64,000 nt of DNA from Charina bottae (lineage: Eukaryota > Chordata > Lepidosauria > Squamata > Charinaidae), in contig JALMGJ010000005.1 in the NCBI GenBank assembly GCA_023362775.1, positions 42,305,463-42,369,462 of the forward strand. Direction: 5' to 3'. A program made the position numbers and the translations under genes. Each line of letters starts with the position of its first letter. The stretch's first letter is position 1. Below the pieces are notes generated by a model, which made no database searches, was not told the DNA's origin, and saw only the letters and a program-made list of their open reading frames with translations. Shown one piece after another: positions 45,196 through 57,940 of this stretch.

Positions 45196-46680
45196 GACTC
45201 TAGGCATAAAATACCCAGAGCCCCCGCCACCCCACAGACCCCCTGCTGAGCCTGCTGGTGGCAGACTTCTTCCCAGTGGCTAGCAAAGCCCGTCATACCT
45301 AGTCTCCCCAGAACTGTTCAACAAACATGCTGTTCCTAAGTGGGGGATTCCAGGAGCAGCGAGGGGTGGGTTCTCTCTGCCTGCCAAACGCTGTTCCTTC
45401 TCACAGGCAGCCCCAGATCTAGGCCTGGACCTGGACCTGGACCTGCTCAATCCCCCCACCCCCCAGGAGATGTCCTCGAGGCAGCGCTGGTTTCAACAGC
45501 CACCATAAATACAGACGAGGAGGACACCCCCAGACAGGACAGGAAAAAGGAGATCCTGCAGGACAGAACACACGAGGCAACAGTCCTAGCTACAGTGGCC
45601 TCCCTGGCTACTTCAGTTTTTGTCGGGCTCTCACCTTTGGACCGAAGAGCTATCTCAGCCCACCACTCCAGCGTGTGGGTTGCTAGTTTGAACAGTGCCT
45701 AGTTCCCAGCCAGAGGCCTGCCAGGTTGCACAGGCACCAGGAGAGAACTACAGCTGAAAACTAGAGTGTTAAAGTTCTATAAATCTGTTCTCATTTTGAG
45801 CCTGTTCAAAGATGGGCAAACTGTTTGATGACATGCAACATGATGTCCTAACTGCAACTATAGACAAGAAAAAAGTCTTATCCCTGATCAACAAGAAATA
45901 TGAAGGCAAGGACAGCAAAATGCCAAACTCTTCCCATTGCTTTCATCCCTACCACACCCAGAACAAAATCTTGAATTAGATAGGCCATGAGTTACTCTAG
46001 GGCAGGGCTTTCCAAAGTGCCGCCGCTGGCGACACACCAGCGGCGGCGCGCGCGTGCACAGTGGCGGCACGGGGGGCATGCAGCGGCGCGCGCGTGCACG
46101 GCGACGGCGGCAGCCTCCACTAAAATGCGGAAACACTGATACCGTGCCGCCGCTGCTGCCGCCGCTGTGCACACACACACCACCGCTTCCAGGTGGTGTG
46201 GCGACACACCACGCTGTGTGTGGCGACACACTTTTGTATCGCGACACACAGTTTGGAAAGCTCTGCTCCAGGGGGCGGGGTGGGCAACAGGCAGCCCAAA
46301 ATAGGCCACAGCAACCCCAACCCAGGAGAACTTCCCCCATCAGTAGAAGGGGGGCACGTGCAAACAACACTTCTGGCCGAGAGGCTAAAGGAATTAAACC
46401 ACCTATCGTGTGTCTGAAAGATGGTCTCACAGTTACCCTACAAAATTTACCAGTATCCTTTTCCCCACCTAAGATGATTCCCCCCCCCCCCCGATTGTGC
46501 AAAAAAAGCCAAACACAGACTGCAGGCAGGTCCTGAGGGTCGTAAACCACCTTCAGCACATTTAGGTCATTAAACGTGTCCCTCGGAGGATGAGATTTTC
46601 TGGCTCCACTCTGTATTGTCATCCCCAAGAAGAAGAAGGAGTGCATCAAGCTGGCCAAGGAAAATCTAAAGTAAGCCTTC
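45196..46680. other. unassigned sequence, possible retroelement relic
   Basis: The stretch on either side of the hAT copy at 46003 has short coding-like pieces on +, e.g. MGKLFDDMQHDVLTATIDKK (about 45812) and a basic GRGGQQAAQNRPQQPQPRR (about 46274). Stops are common. It could be a worn gag-like region; I cannot assign it. Confidence 0.25.
46003..46265 (-). mobile_element. hAT element, CAGAGCTTTCCAAA family, copy 4
   Basis: The ends are cagggctttccaaag and gtttggaaagctctg. The flanks ctctaggg and ctccaggg match at 7 of 8. The interior is extremely GC-rich (gcggcggcgcgcgcgtgcac), with the tgtgtggcgacacacttttg block shared with copies 1 and 2. Confidence 0.9.
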
Positions 46681-47904
46681 CCTGCAGGGGATCACAGCTC
46701 CTTTCCCTAGGAGTATAGCTGCCTGGGCTGGTCTTGAAGATAGTGCTTTCCTGGCTGACATTGGTAGGGCTGCCACATGGCCCTCTTTTACGAAGCCTGT
46801 AAGATTAATTCTTCTGCCTTGACTGAAGCGTTATTCAGCAGGAGGTACTACAGAAAATAGTACTCATCGAGAACTAGTCTCTTCCCCCTCCCTGCCCTCC
46901 CATCCTGAGGGACAGCTCTGTTATGTCCCACGTCACACTGTAGGAATATGGTACATTGGGCTTCCAATCCATCCAGACTTTTAAATAAAAGAGAGGGATA
47001 ATTATTGTAGGCCCCTTTAATATTCACAGACAGTACAGAACCCAACATGTCTCCCTATTTTCTTACCTCTTCAAATTTTATTTCTTTGAGCTAGTCTCCT
47101 CCTCGTGATTTTGGACCTGGTGTTAAAAGATCTTCTAGCTCTGCTTCTAGAGCAAGTGGGAGGTGATAGCCCACTTTAGAATGCCTTGTCTGTACTGTCA
47201 AAAATGGGACCTTCGTGGTATACCTTTTTATAATTTTAAGTTGGTGCTGCTTACTCTTTCAAACCCAATCAAACACTGGAAAGAAATTACGCAAAAAGGT
47301 TCACCACTCTCTCTTTATCTGCAGGATAACTCTCTGCAAACTGAACAGGATGGGATCACATTTGGTATGAGAAGAGAACTGGCAAAAGAAAGATGGTGTT
47401 AGAAATTGGGTCAGATCAGACCAGGGGCTGTGGAAGAAAAAAAAAATCCCCCAGTGCATCTCAATGGGAGAGGCAGCTGGGCAATGTCTCAAAATGCTAC
47501 CTATTCTTCCATTTAGAGCCTTCTCCCTTCTCCCTCCTAATCATGTGAAAACAGAGTGGAGCATATAACTCCCCCCTTGTCCAATGTGCAGACGTATGGA
47601 GGCATACAGAGATGCAACACATTACTTTGTTATAAAGATGAAAATAAAAATGTTTCTGCTGGTAAAGAGATTTGGAAAGAACTCCAGAAGCCATGATCTA
47701 CATGCTTTCCCTAATGTGTATATTTTTATTTTTTTGAATTGCTTTGGGATCCTTGGATGGACAACAGCCTTTTTAGTGGAATGGTTAAGAATTGCAGCAA
47801 TTCGGAAAACCAATGGCAGCACTGCTACCTACAGAGCAATGCAAATCAGAGGAGTAAATCATAGTAGTTTGCAATTTACAAAAGCTATCACTGTTGCGGA
47901 GTTA
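46681..47904. other. intergenic, nothing recognised
   Basis: No gene or clear repeat. The + ORF at 47584-47937 runs into a SINE and has no family resemblance. Confidence 0.4.
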
Positions 47905-48125
47905 CAGTTTGGGGTAGTGGTTAAGGCACCAGGCTAGAAACCGGGAGACCGTGAGTTCTAGTCCCGCTTTGGGCACAAAGCCAGCTGGGTGACCGTGGGC
48001 CAGTCACTTTCAGCCCTAGGAAGGAGGCAAGGGCAAACCACTTCTGAAAAACCTTGCCAAGAAAACTGCAGGGACTTGTCCAAGCAGTCTCTGAGAATTG
48101 GACACGATTGAACGGATAAAAAAAA
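47905..48125 (+). mobile_element. tRNA-headed SINE with BovB-like tail
   Basis: The head gtttggggtagtggttaagg and the body cagctgggtgaccgtgggcc match the SINEs at 24425 and 42728. The 3' half instead reads ttgccaagaaaactgcaggg and attggacacgattgaacgga, which resembles the BovB 3' end. Confidence 0.82.
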
Positions 48126-50529
48126 CCTCACTGTTGCACCATACCTGCTGATATTTCTTAACTGCCTGTTCACAGGCAAGAATATGGTATTTTGCTCTGC
48201 TGAAAGGCCACGAAGTCCAAATGAAACAGAGGTAGTGCTGCTCAGCAGCATTCCAGGTGAGTCTGGCCAACAGTTGGTCCCCAGGTGGACAGTGGATCTG
48301 GTCATCTGCCAAAACATCCCAACCACTGACGCTGAGCTTGAAACCATACATTCTTCTATATTTGTAAACACTACAGTGAGTAAAGAGAAGGATAAACCAA
48401 TGGATATCAGGCAGGTTTAGTAGCAAGCTTCTTAATACCCTCCTCTAGATATTAAGAAAACAATGTGCTCACACACCCTCTGAATTAGCCCCTGCATCTA
48501 AACTTACAAGATCCTTCGGGAGTGGCAGTGGAACTGAAAGCCTTGGGCACGCACCATTTCCTATACACGCACTAGTAGGTTCACTGAAATTAGCCTTTTG
48601 TATATTGTTGCTATAAAGGACACACCCTTTATTTTTAACTCATGGTTTGGATAGCAAGCCTTAATTTGTGTTGTGTTTTGTGTTATAAACCTGGATGTCT
48701 TTTGTCCTTGTTGCTCTGACTGCCATGTTCTTGATGTTCCACAAGACTAGAGCAAGGGATAATAACTGGTGGAAGAGGCAATTTGCTGATCTGTGTGACC
48801 CTTTTTAATTGCAGGAGCCCTGTTTGCTTTCTATGCGCATTCGCCAATAAATTTTGTCTCACGTCAGATGTCACCACCTCTTTTGTCAACAAAGAAAACT
48901 CCTGGTTTTTACGCGTCCTATGTTGCCAAAGCGCCCGTGTTGACCATGAAATGACATTTTAAAACCCAGTTTTCCAAGATACAATATCTTCGATTTTGGA
49001 TTTATAAAAAGTGTTCTGTATATTATTAGGAGAATAGCTTGAAAACTGTGAACTTTTAAAATTATTTCCCCTTAAAGGCAATCCTTAAAAATCAAGTTGC
49101 ATTTGTACAACCTTCAAGAGATTTCAGAGATTTTCTGTGAGGCTACCCCCACTACCCCCCACTATCTGTTACCTGATAGTCAGGCTGTCTCCCCTTCCAC
49201 ACAATTGCCCCTGCTCACTCCATTTCAGCAGTATTCTTCAGAAAGGACCAAAGTCACCTTATCACTGGTATTGTTAAAGAAATCCTTGCTGATCTAATAA
49301 GCGGAGAACACAACACTTTGGGCAACCATTAAAACATAAACCTAATCTTCTCTCTCTCCAAAAGTTTCTGTTGCTATGTTACCATTTCGAGTTTAAATAT
49401 GAACCATTTCAGAAATTACCTTTTTTTTTCTCATCAAGAAAGAGACTATCAAAGAGAACAGGTTAGTTTCAGTAAAGCATATGTTTCGAGGGCAGAGAGC
49501 AAACTCTGTGAAAGCAAAGCTGTATCCTTCCTTCAGCAATCTTTGTTAAGTATAGTTATTTGATTTTTGTTTTGTTTTGTTTTGTTTTGCAAAATAATTC
49601 TTTTTTTTCCAAAGGCATGAGCTGTTTTCAAAAAAATGTCCCTCTGGAAGGATGAAACGGGTTCAGACTCAGGCAGCTGTTTCAATCTACCCCAAGACAC
49701 CCTTAGCAAATTGAACAAGGACGTTTCTATCAGAAACTCCTCATTCTCCAGACTCTACCATGACAATTTAGCATCTGGAAATTAGGTGGTACAGGACCCC
49801 CTCTATGCTGGGGAACAGGAGGGCCTAGTTCCTTTCACAGGGAAGGAGACCGAGTAAAACTATTAGTTCTGGGTTAGATGGCAGAGCAAAGCAGACGTGC
49901 ATTAATAAACAGCCTTCACTAATCTCTGTTCAAATTAAGAATAAATTTATGAACACAATATCATTTCCTGAAACTTACTCAGGTTATATATTTCTCACAC
50001 TTAATAAAAGTGCCACACCTATGCTTTTTATTTCAAATTTCTGACTCATATTTCCATGTGAAATAGGAAAATGTATTGATTTATTTCTTTTGACAAAAAG
50101 ACAAATCACCTGCCCTTTAGCAAAGTTCCTCCTAATCCATCCTACAGAAACTGCCAACGGTCAGGAAATCGGACTTTAGCACTACATATTCATCCTGTGT
50201 CACCTTCAAGGTTAACAAGCGTAACTGCAATTTTGGTGAGTCAAGAGCTCAATTGAACAAATGCTTGAAACTGCATGGAACGTTCAGGCGGCAAAATTCA
50301 CAGATCTATCACAACGGGATTAAATCCAAATAAGTATGTACAGGTACTGGCAGAGATACCACTAAATGAAAGTCAAATCTCCAAAAAAATAATAATCCTG
50401 GTGAATTTATGGACATGCCTGTGTAGTTTTCTTAGTAACAGTGTGGAACTGGTTTGCCACTGCCTCCATATGGGATAAACAAGATCCAAACGTTATTTAA
50501 GAAATCTTGAATGCATGACATGGAAGGCT
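48126..50529. other. intergenic, nothing recognised
   Basis: No gene or clear repeat, apart from a (tttg)-type run at about 49568-49588. Confidence 0.4.
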
Positions 50530-50579
50530 CTTTCTACATGCATACATAACTTTTGTGCTCTTCCTTTCTGGATAAGCAT
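50530..50579. repeat. 50-bp direct repeat, first copy
   Basis: It begins ctttctacatgcatacataa and matches 51026-51075 with one difference (t/g). The second copy lies inside a LINE remnant. Confidence 0.9.
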
Positions 50580-50689
50580 TGTTACGCAAAGTGTAGAAAA
50601 GGAGTTAGAAACAGGAATCAAAACAAATTAGAGATAAGAAAGATCAAAGGAAATATAGCCAAATTTAATTTATTTTAATACCATTCATT

Positions 50690-51190
50690 ACATGTTTCTA
50701 TCTTTGCAAACCGTTCTTGCTTCTGCCACATCCATTCACTGCTTTATACACTGTATTTTATTCTTTAAACTCACTTCTCTCTTTCTAATCTGATCTAATC
50801 AGCTCTATCCAACCATGACTCCCTTAGTCTTTCCCTGCCTCTCAACCCATTCACCCTTTCTTCATGTATATGTTTTATGATTTGATCCTCATTCATTCTC
50901 TCTGTATGTACAAACCAGCTCAATATTCCTCTTTTGTACTCATCATTTATAGTATTCAGTTCATATTCACATAGCATCCATTTGTTTCTGACCCTATATC
51001 TTATTTTACCACACCCTTAAGTTACCTTTCTACATGCATACAGAACTTTTGTGCTCTTCCTTTCTGGATAAGCATAGTTACAGTACCTATTCCATTTCAA
51101 TTTACTTCTAAGTTTATCTTGATATGCCCAACTCTCAATTCCATGTAACAAAATGGGCAGAAGTATGTCTTTAAATGTAGCTATTTTTGC
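50690..51190 (-). mobile_element. non-LTR LINE C-terminal remnant, antisense
   Basis: On the minus strand a stretch reads GILSWFVHTERMNEDQIIKH and ERVNGLRGRERLRESWLD. This resembles the LRWFGHVERM...RGRGRPRxSW ending of several non-LTR reverse transcriptases. Clade uncertain, R4/Dong-like being one option. Confidence 0.6.
51026..51075. repeat. 50-bp direct repeat, second copy
   Basis: Pairs with 50530-50579, 496 bp upstream. Confidence 0.9.
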
Positions 51191-51204
51191 TTCCTTTGAT
51201 AAAT

Positions 51205-51625
51205 ATTTATTTATTTATTTATATTTATATCACCACCCATCTCCCCCAAAAGGGGGACTCTGGGCAGCTTAGAGTAAAATCATCAGTTAAAACCATATAA
51301 AACAACATTGCACTCTCACAAACATTATAAATAAAATAAATAGCATAGAATCCACTGATGGTCAAAACGTGTTCGATAGGGAGGGCTCTATTGCGCAAGC
51401 CACCCCCAGGAGGAACTGTTACCCCTCCCCTCCCAGGCAAGGCAGCAGAGCCAGGTCTTCAAATTATTTCAGAAGGCCGGGAGCGAAGGGGCCCGTCTCA
51501 CCTCTGAGGGCAGGATATTCCAAAGGGCGGGCGCCACTGCAGAGAAGGCCCACCTCCTGGACCCCGTCAGATGAAATTCCCTTGTCGATGGGGTCCATAG
51601 CATGCCCTCTCTGCAAGACCGATAG
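51205..51625 (-). mobile_element. CR1 3' UTR, antisense
   Basis: It starts with a tttattta run, then accacccatctcccccaaaa and the block cagcagagccaggtcttc, gggcggcgccactgcagag-like, gaccccgtcagatgaaat. It is parallel to the nested CR1 at 30766-31086. Confidence 0.85.
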
Positions 51626-52542
51626 ACTATATATCATCCACTAGCTTTCTATTAGCATTTGTATGTCTTAAATTTTCTCCATCCATTCCCCATTTTAGTA
51701 CATATTTTACCAAGGGATACAAGGGATTCTACTTGCCCTAGGTTTGTTTGGTGCCCATCTGAACAATTCTACTGAGTGTTTTGATAGACCAGTAAGTAGA
51801 TCCTTTAAAGATAATCTTAAAGCACAGAAAAGTACATGCAGGGTATAGGTGCAGTCCTTAAAGTTTAAGGCTTAAACCACCTGAATTCAAACTTTTAAGA
51901 CTTTGAAAGAGGACACCAGCACTTTGAATGGAAGCCAAAAATGCTCTGGTAATCCACACAGCTGATACAGGATGGGTGTAATCATGGGAAGAGCAGAAAT
52001 AAGACTATCAGAGCCACATACACTTTACCAATCGAAGAGAATACACTTTGTTTGCACAAAACACTAAGCTAAAATACTGTATCGGTCAATATATGCATTA
52101 CATTGTGGCATCTTCTGCTTCTCCGGCTATGATGGGTCTCTCTTGGTCTCCTCTTCCGGTCTGTAGATTCTTCTCTCTTTCCTGGTTTTTTGTTCTCCTC
52201 TTCTCCACAAATTATTCTCAATCTCCCTCTGTTCTTGCCAACTGTCATAGAATCTTCATATTCTGCCTCACATGGATACTTGTGTTTGATGTGCACACTA
52301 ATATACTTATTTCTATGAAGCATTATTTTTAGCATGAGTATGAATTGCTGAAGTGATATCCTTAGTCACAGAAGGTAAATGCTGGAGTTTATAGCAAATA
52401 ATGGCAGAGTTTGCACTTGTGGTACCATTCTTTTTTATCAGCACTCCAAGGTCCACAAGTCAGAGCCATCAGGGGCTAACTGTGGTGTAATGAAGTGAGG
52501 CCAGAAATAAAAGGGCAGATGTATGGTGAAAATGGTCTAGTG
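51626..52542. other. intergenic, nothing recognised
   Basis: No gene or clear repeat recognised. Confidence 0.4.
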
Positions 52543-52830
52543 CAGAGCTTTCCAAACTGTGTGTCGGGACACGTTAGTGTGTCGGCTGCAGTGTCTGGGT
52601 GTCGTGGCTGCTGCTGCCTCCGAGCCCTGCCAGGATTCCACGCAGGTCCTAGTGCCTGCCTTGTGCCTTGCTGCCTCCAAACCTGCTCTGATTCCGCGCA
52701 GGTCCTAGTGCCTGCCTTGTGCCCTGCTGTAAGAGTGTGTCGCAAAATGATGCCCTGCTGTAAGAGTGTGTCATGAAATGATGCATGTCTAAAAAGTGTG
52801 TCACCAACATGAAAAGTTTGGAAAGCTCTG
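52543..52830 (+). mobile_element. hAT element, CAGAGCTTTCCAAA family, copy 5
   Basis: The ends are cagagctttccaaac and gtttggaaagctctg. The flanks gtctagtg and gtttagtg match at 7 of 8. It is the short relative of the copy at 39241, with about two of the 61-bp units, and a doubled gatgccctgctgtaagagtg-type segment near 52735-52770. Confidence 0.92.
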
Positions 52831-53534
52831 GTTTAGTGCATCCCATGAAAGTGATGTAATGTAATATAATGTAATGCAATGCATCCCGTTACAAAGGCAT
52901 TCATCTTAGTACCCTAATTGTGTGGGACAAGTGCAATTTTGTTACAGTTAAATTATTTGAAATCAAAAATCATCAACCATCTACTAGAAGAACCGAAACT
53001 AATATGTGTTCACCCCAGTTTAGAATGATGTTTATTTTGTCTACTGTTACTTGGTGATATTTAATAATAGAATAAATATTTCACAAAGGAATAAAAGTAA
53101 AAGAGAGAAATGCAGTTTAATTATATCATGGGAAATCAAAATACTAGATCTGAATAATTCCAGAAAATGTTAACAAAATCACAAGAGGGTCTGCCTACTC
53201 TATGTCCCAAAAGGAAGGTCCTTTTAATATCACATTATTTTGATTATTCTTTGTTTATCTATGCAAGCATTTCATTGATTTCCAACTGAACCACAGAATT
53301 TATAAAAAGCTTACCACACAACTCACAAAATGGAAATTGTAAAGTTATGGGAATGATCTGGGTATTAGCCAGAACTTTAACCTCCATCTTTCCTCCCTTT
53401 TCCAATTGCCTGGGCTACCTCTTATAAAATTCCAGAAATCCTAATTCATTACAATACACAAATGAGTTCATCCACAATATAGAAAAGGCTGTTTGTACAC
53501 AGGACCAATCTCTTGTATGCCTTGCAAATGAATA

Positions 53535-53865
53535 GTAAAGGTAAAGGTTCCCCCCACACATTTGTGCAGTCGTGTCCGACTCTAGGGGCTGGTGCTCATC
53601 TCCGTTTGTTAGCCGAAGAGCCAGCGTTGTCCGAAGACGCTTCCGCGGTCATGTGGCCGCATGACGTGCGTGGAACGCTGTTACCATCCCACGGAAGTGG
53701 TACCTATTCATCTACTTGCATTAGCATGCTTTCGAATTGCTAGGTTGGCAAGAGCTGGGGCTAGTGCTGGAGCTCACTCCGTCACGCGGGGCTAGGGATT
53801 CGAACCTCCGAACTTGCGATTGACAAGCCTGGCGTCTTACCCGCTGAGCCACCACGCCCCTAATC
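53535..53865 (-). mobile_element. Sauria-type SINE, antisense, copy 2
   Basis: On the minus strand it runs from ggcgtggtggctcagcggg to gtcggacacgactgcac and an acctttacctttac tail. It is flanked by a perfect 11-bp duplication GCAAATGAATA (53524-53534, 53866-53876). Confidence 0.93.
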
Positions 53866-53876
53866 GCAAATGAATA

Positions 53877-54288
53877 ATTAGCTCTTTTAGGATAATGAAG
53901 TACTTGCTAGGAGCTAGGCTGCACAATCAACAAGCTCCTAGCAGTAACAGGAGATTCTGAAACACCATCCTGCTTTGGAGGGGGAGAAGAAAAACACTTT
54001 GCTCAGCTGCTTCCCCGTTATCCTACTGAGCCCTCTCTTTGCCAAAGGCTACTGTAGGACTAGAGGAAATGAAAGAATCTGATTTTAAAGGCAACGAAAA
54101 AAAAACAACAACACCCAGATCCAGGTAACTCTGTAAAGAGAAGCAGCTTATGTTTGATGGGCAAAGTGTCTGGCTAACTTTGGCGAAAAGGCCTTGCTAT
54201 GTTCTTTGCTAACCACCATCCAGCAGTAAGAATCCTTCAGTGCTTTTGCTTCCAATGTAGGTGACTGAAAGTATTGAGGGGAACTTTT
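53877..54288. other. intergenic, nothing recognised
   Basis: No gene or clear repeat recognised. Confidence 0.4.
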
Positions 54289-54400
54289 GTTGTTCAGTCA
54301 TTTAGTCGTGTCCGACTCTTCGTGACCTCATGGACCATAGCACGCCAGGCCTTCCTGTCCTCCACTGTCTCCCGGAGTTTACTCAAATTCATGTTCACGA
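54289..54400 (-). mobile_element. short BovB 3' end, antisense
   Basis: It begins ttgttgttcagtcatttag and reads back into [20 protein letters not shown] on the minus strand. Severely 5'-truncated. Confidence 0.9.
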
Positions 54401-56180
54401 TGGAACTAATAAAGGCTACTTGATGGGAAGAGAGAGTATGGCAAAGAAGATCCATCTCCCCAAAAAAGAGGGACGGTATTGGGCGGAATATATTCTGGTA
54501 GATTATATTTAGGAACAAGAGCAATGTTAAAAGACAGCCCAAACAAGAAAAACTCAGCAAAGTAATTGTGTTAAGTGTTATTTGTGCCAGTCGGTCCTGG
54601 TCTTCCCTTGCACAGGGGGAAGGAGGGGGATGTTAGGAGTTACCTGGCAAGGAAAGGGGCCTTTTTCAACACTTAAATTGGAAATGCAGAATTGTGGCTG
54701 CCTTGCCAGCTCTGGTCCGGTCACATCATGAAGAGCCTATGACAGGGATTGAAGGGAACATGGAAGAATAATCATAAACGTTAGCAACCGTGGTCCTCTA
54801 TTCTACCATGTCCCCACAACTGTACACAAACAGCGGATGGGTTTGCAAGACTGATATCAATGATATCAAATTCAAAATTGAGAAACACTGTACAGCAATT
54901 TCTCTGTTCACATTCCATGCAAGTTGTAACTAAGTGAATGTCATAATTTCGGCATGGTCTCTGCTTTGGTTTCTCCCCCCAGGTCCTCCGGGTCTGTGTT
55001 TTGTAACATCTTGCCTGAGAAAGAACTCCCAAAGCACTACCTTTCTGAGACTTTTTAGAGATTTCACTTAAAGATGGGTTTGGTTTTCTCTTCTTATGGC
55101 CAAACACTGTTTCAGATAATAGAGACCGTGACTGAAGAGCCATGTGAGAACAGCAAGCAAGGAAAGGCATGTAGCCTCAGTCGCCTGTGACAAGCCTGAA
55201 AAGGTAACTTAAGCAAGGCACCTGTCTGGAGAACACAGAACCACAGGACCAGAGTCAGCAGTTTATCTTCATCTAAAGGAAAAAGGACACTCATTTGAGG
55301 ACATTAATGTTCACATTTTAGACAGAGAAGATAGGTGGTTTGAGAGAGGGGTCAAGGAATCCATTCATGCCAACTTGGAAAATCCTTCCTTGAATAGAGG
55401 TGGGGGCCTCAGGCACAACCTCTCCCCCATCTTCCTCCCTGCTTTGTCTTCTGTGCCTAGGAAGATTAAGACCATTTCGCAAGCTCAACAGCAGCATGGT
55501 GATCTTAACGATCCTCCTTTAGATAATAAAAAGGACTTAAAATAACATCTCAATATAACCATGACCTAGCCCCAGGGGCAAGGTCACACAGCCACCTAGA
55601 AACATATTTAAGGATTCCCTTACCAACTTTGCTCAGACTGAAGAAGCTCCTTGGATAAGGAGCAAAACGTTTCCACTGAGAAAATAGAAATCCAGTTGAC
55701 ATGATTCAAGCTACAGACAATTCCACCTGGATGACTGAGAACCTTCATCAACATACTGTCTGGAGAACATTTAAAAATGGAAATGAATTCTATGAACTTC
55801 TAGATTTTAAAACATGTAGGAATGAGGTATTTTTTTCCCCACCCCAATAAGTAAGAGGGAACGTTTCCAGATTTTAGAGGGTTAAAAAAAAAAAAAAACC
55901 AGAGGGATTGAACACTGAAATGTAGCAACTGCAGGCTACCGCTGCAATTTCAGGGACCTACTTCAGGAGAGGAAGAGCAGAGCGGCTTTTGTTGACAAAA
56001 CCTTTGAAGTCCCGCTTGCCAAAGAAAGATGTTGCATTAGATGGGCCCTTGGTCTGATCTTTCCCTGCTCGGGCACTTAGCGTCGCCAAGGAAACGTTCA
56101 GAAGCCACCAATATTTTGCCTTTCTAATATTTGTTGCTTTGGAACCCGAAACTGAAGGAGTCTTGCCCATAAAAAATAAG
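54401..56180. other. intergenic, upstream of the CpG island
   Basis: No gene recognised. A minus-strand open stretch at 55958-56170 ends NKSRSALPLLK and a TAG. It has no family I know; a last exon on the minus strand cannot be ruled out, but nothing else supports one. Confidence 0.35.
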
Positions 56181-56189
56181 GCAAGGAAA

Positions 56190-57480
56190 GCGCTTCTATG
56201 CAGGGCTGCGGAGGAAACGGAGGGGAAGGGTTCTCGGGAGCTTCCAGACTCCCGGCTCTGGAAAGTCTCAGTGTCGTCCTTGTTTCGGACTCCACGAGGC
56301 TGTCGCTCGGATCGTTCTTAGGGAAACAAACCATTAAGCGTCTCTGTCTCCAGTTGCTCCGGGCAGAGGTGGAGTCGACCAGTCGTATTTTGGAGGTCAG
56401 GGAATGGCCAAGCCGCCCGGAGAGAAAGAGAGGGAGCAGAAGGGAGGGCAGGGCGCGGATTGGATAAAATCCCAAGGGTGGTGAAACTAATCTCGTGTGT
56501 CCAGCCCCTCCTTATACCGGGCAAATCCGCTACGGGAATTCGCCTTCGACCGGATTATAGATCTTGGTCTCCTTTCGCAAGAGCGGCGCCCCCCAGTGTT
56601 CGCGGAGCGGCAGCATTAAGTGAGCTAAGCCCCTTCTATTCCGACGGGGGGGGGGGGTTCCATCACCCCCACCTACCCCGACTCGTGAGTTTTCGGCAGA
56701 ACGAAGTGAGATCTAGAAACAGTTGGAGGGCCGGGAAATTGCGACTTTCTGGCCGCTCGCGCGCTCGCTCCCAAGGGCTAGGGAAACCGAGAGTGGGAAT
56801 CGCGCGGCGGGACGCGCTCGGAGCTGAGCAACAAGCGCGCCTTGGTCCGGACTGAGCCCCCGCGATTAACCGCTACTGCCCTATCTCGCTCGGCTTCCCC
56901 CTTTGTGTGGAGAGGCCGGGAGTGCGGTTTGATCTAGCCGGGTTTGCGCAAGCGAGGGAGGACTTGCAGCTGTGGTGCAATTCGGTAACGATTGAGTACA
57001 ATAGTTTTATGGCGCTGCCAGAGCCGAGAAGCCCCGGGAAAGGCGCACTCCGAGAGATCCCCGGCTGCCCTGGGCTCATCGAGCCTCCTCCTCTCTCCCT
57101 GGCTCCTCCGGAGCCCGCAGCCCCCTTCCGGTCCAGCTCATCCCCCCGACCTCCTACCAAGTGGCGAGTGGTTTTTCTTTTCCTCAGAAACTTTTGAAAG
57201 AATTTGGGCGCGTGGCAGCAAAACTGGACCCACCTCCCATCTGGGGCATCTTAATTTCTTCTCCGGGAAGGGAGAGGCGCGAAGGAAGCGACCGGATAAA
57301 GCTGGGATTATTTTTAAAAAGGTGCGTGGGCAGGGGGCCAGGGAGGTTGAGGTACTCAGGTCTGTACCCTCCTCCTGGGTGTTACTTCGGAAGAACGCGG
57401 TAAGCCAGACTTGTGCTGGGCAGAATGCATCCCCCGACGGCCTGCCTCGATAGCATGAGCCAGGGATGAACGTGGGGGGG
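56190..57480. promoter_or_regulatory. CpG-island-like promoter region
   Basis: CpG dinucleotides are dense, above all at 56560-57080, unlike the CpG-poor surroundings. GC-rich blocks and no long coding frame of known family are found. Several good donor-like sites lie at its right edge, e.g. ggtgcgtg at about 57322 and cgcg/gtaagc at 57400. It probably holds the promoter and first untranslated exon of the prominin-like gene at 59038; it could also be divergent. Confidence 0.55.
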
Positions 57481-57814
57481 AACGTGCGCTGGGGGCAGCC
57501 TGGTTCATGTCCAACCGCCATTATTCTCCTGTGAAAGTAACACTGGGATAGGCGGGGTTCTCTCCCCCCAAATGTGAAAGTAAAAAGTACTCTCTCAGAA
57601 TTCTTGTGTGATGCAGGTAGGAAAGGACGGGGTTTCTGAGATTATGTCTCAGAAATCTGGTAATCTTTTACTTAAAGTAGGTGACACAGGTGTTTCCAGG
57701 ACCCAATATCTGTTGAATTATGGGGTAATCGTTGCATTCTAACTGTAAAATAGAAACTAAATAATAAGCCTGCCAGCTGCTAACATGGACCTGCTATTAA
57801 GGGCCCTGCTCCAC

Positions 57815-57940
57815 CATATATTATTTATGGTTTTATTGTATTTTAAATTTTTTACTTTTATTGTAAACCGCCCAGAGTCCCTCCTCTGGGGGGAGATGGG
57901 CGGTGGCAAAATTTGAGGAATAAATAAAGTAAATATATTA
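57815..57940 (+). mobile_element. CR1 tail, sense
   Basis: It reads tgtaaaccgcccagagtccc, then gggggagatgggcggtggca and aataaataaag, the CR1 3' end in direct orientation. Confidence 0.85.

Noticed and set aside
56098..57521. ORFs of 95-153 residues in the CpG island
   Set aside because: High GC lowers stop frequency; no recognised domain and no clear start context.
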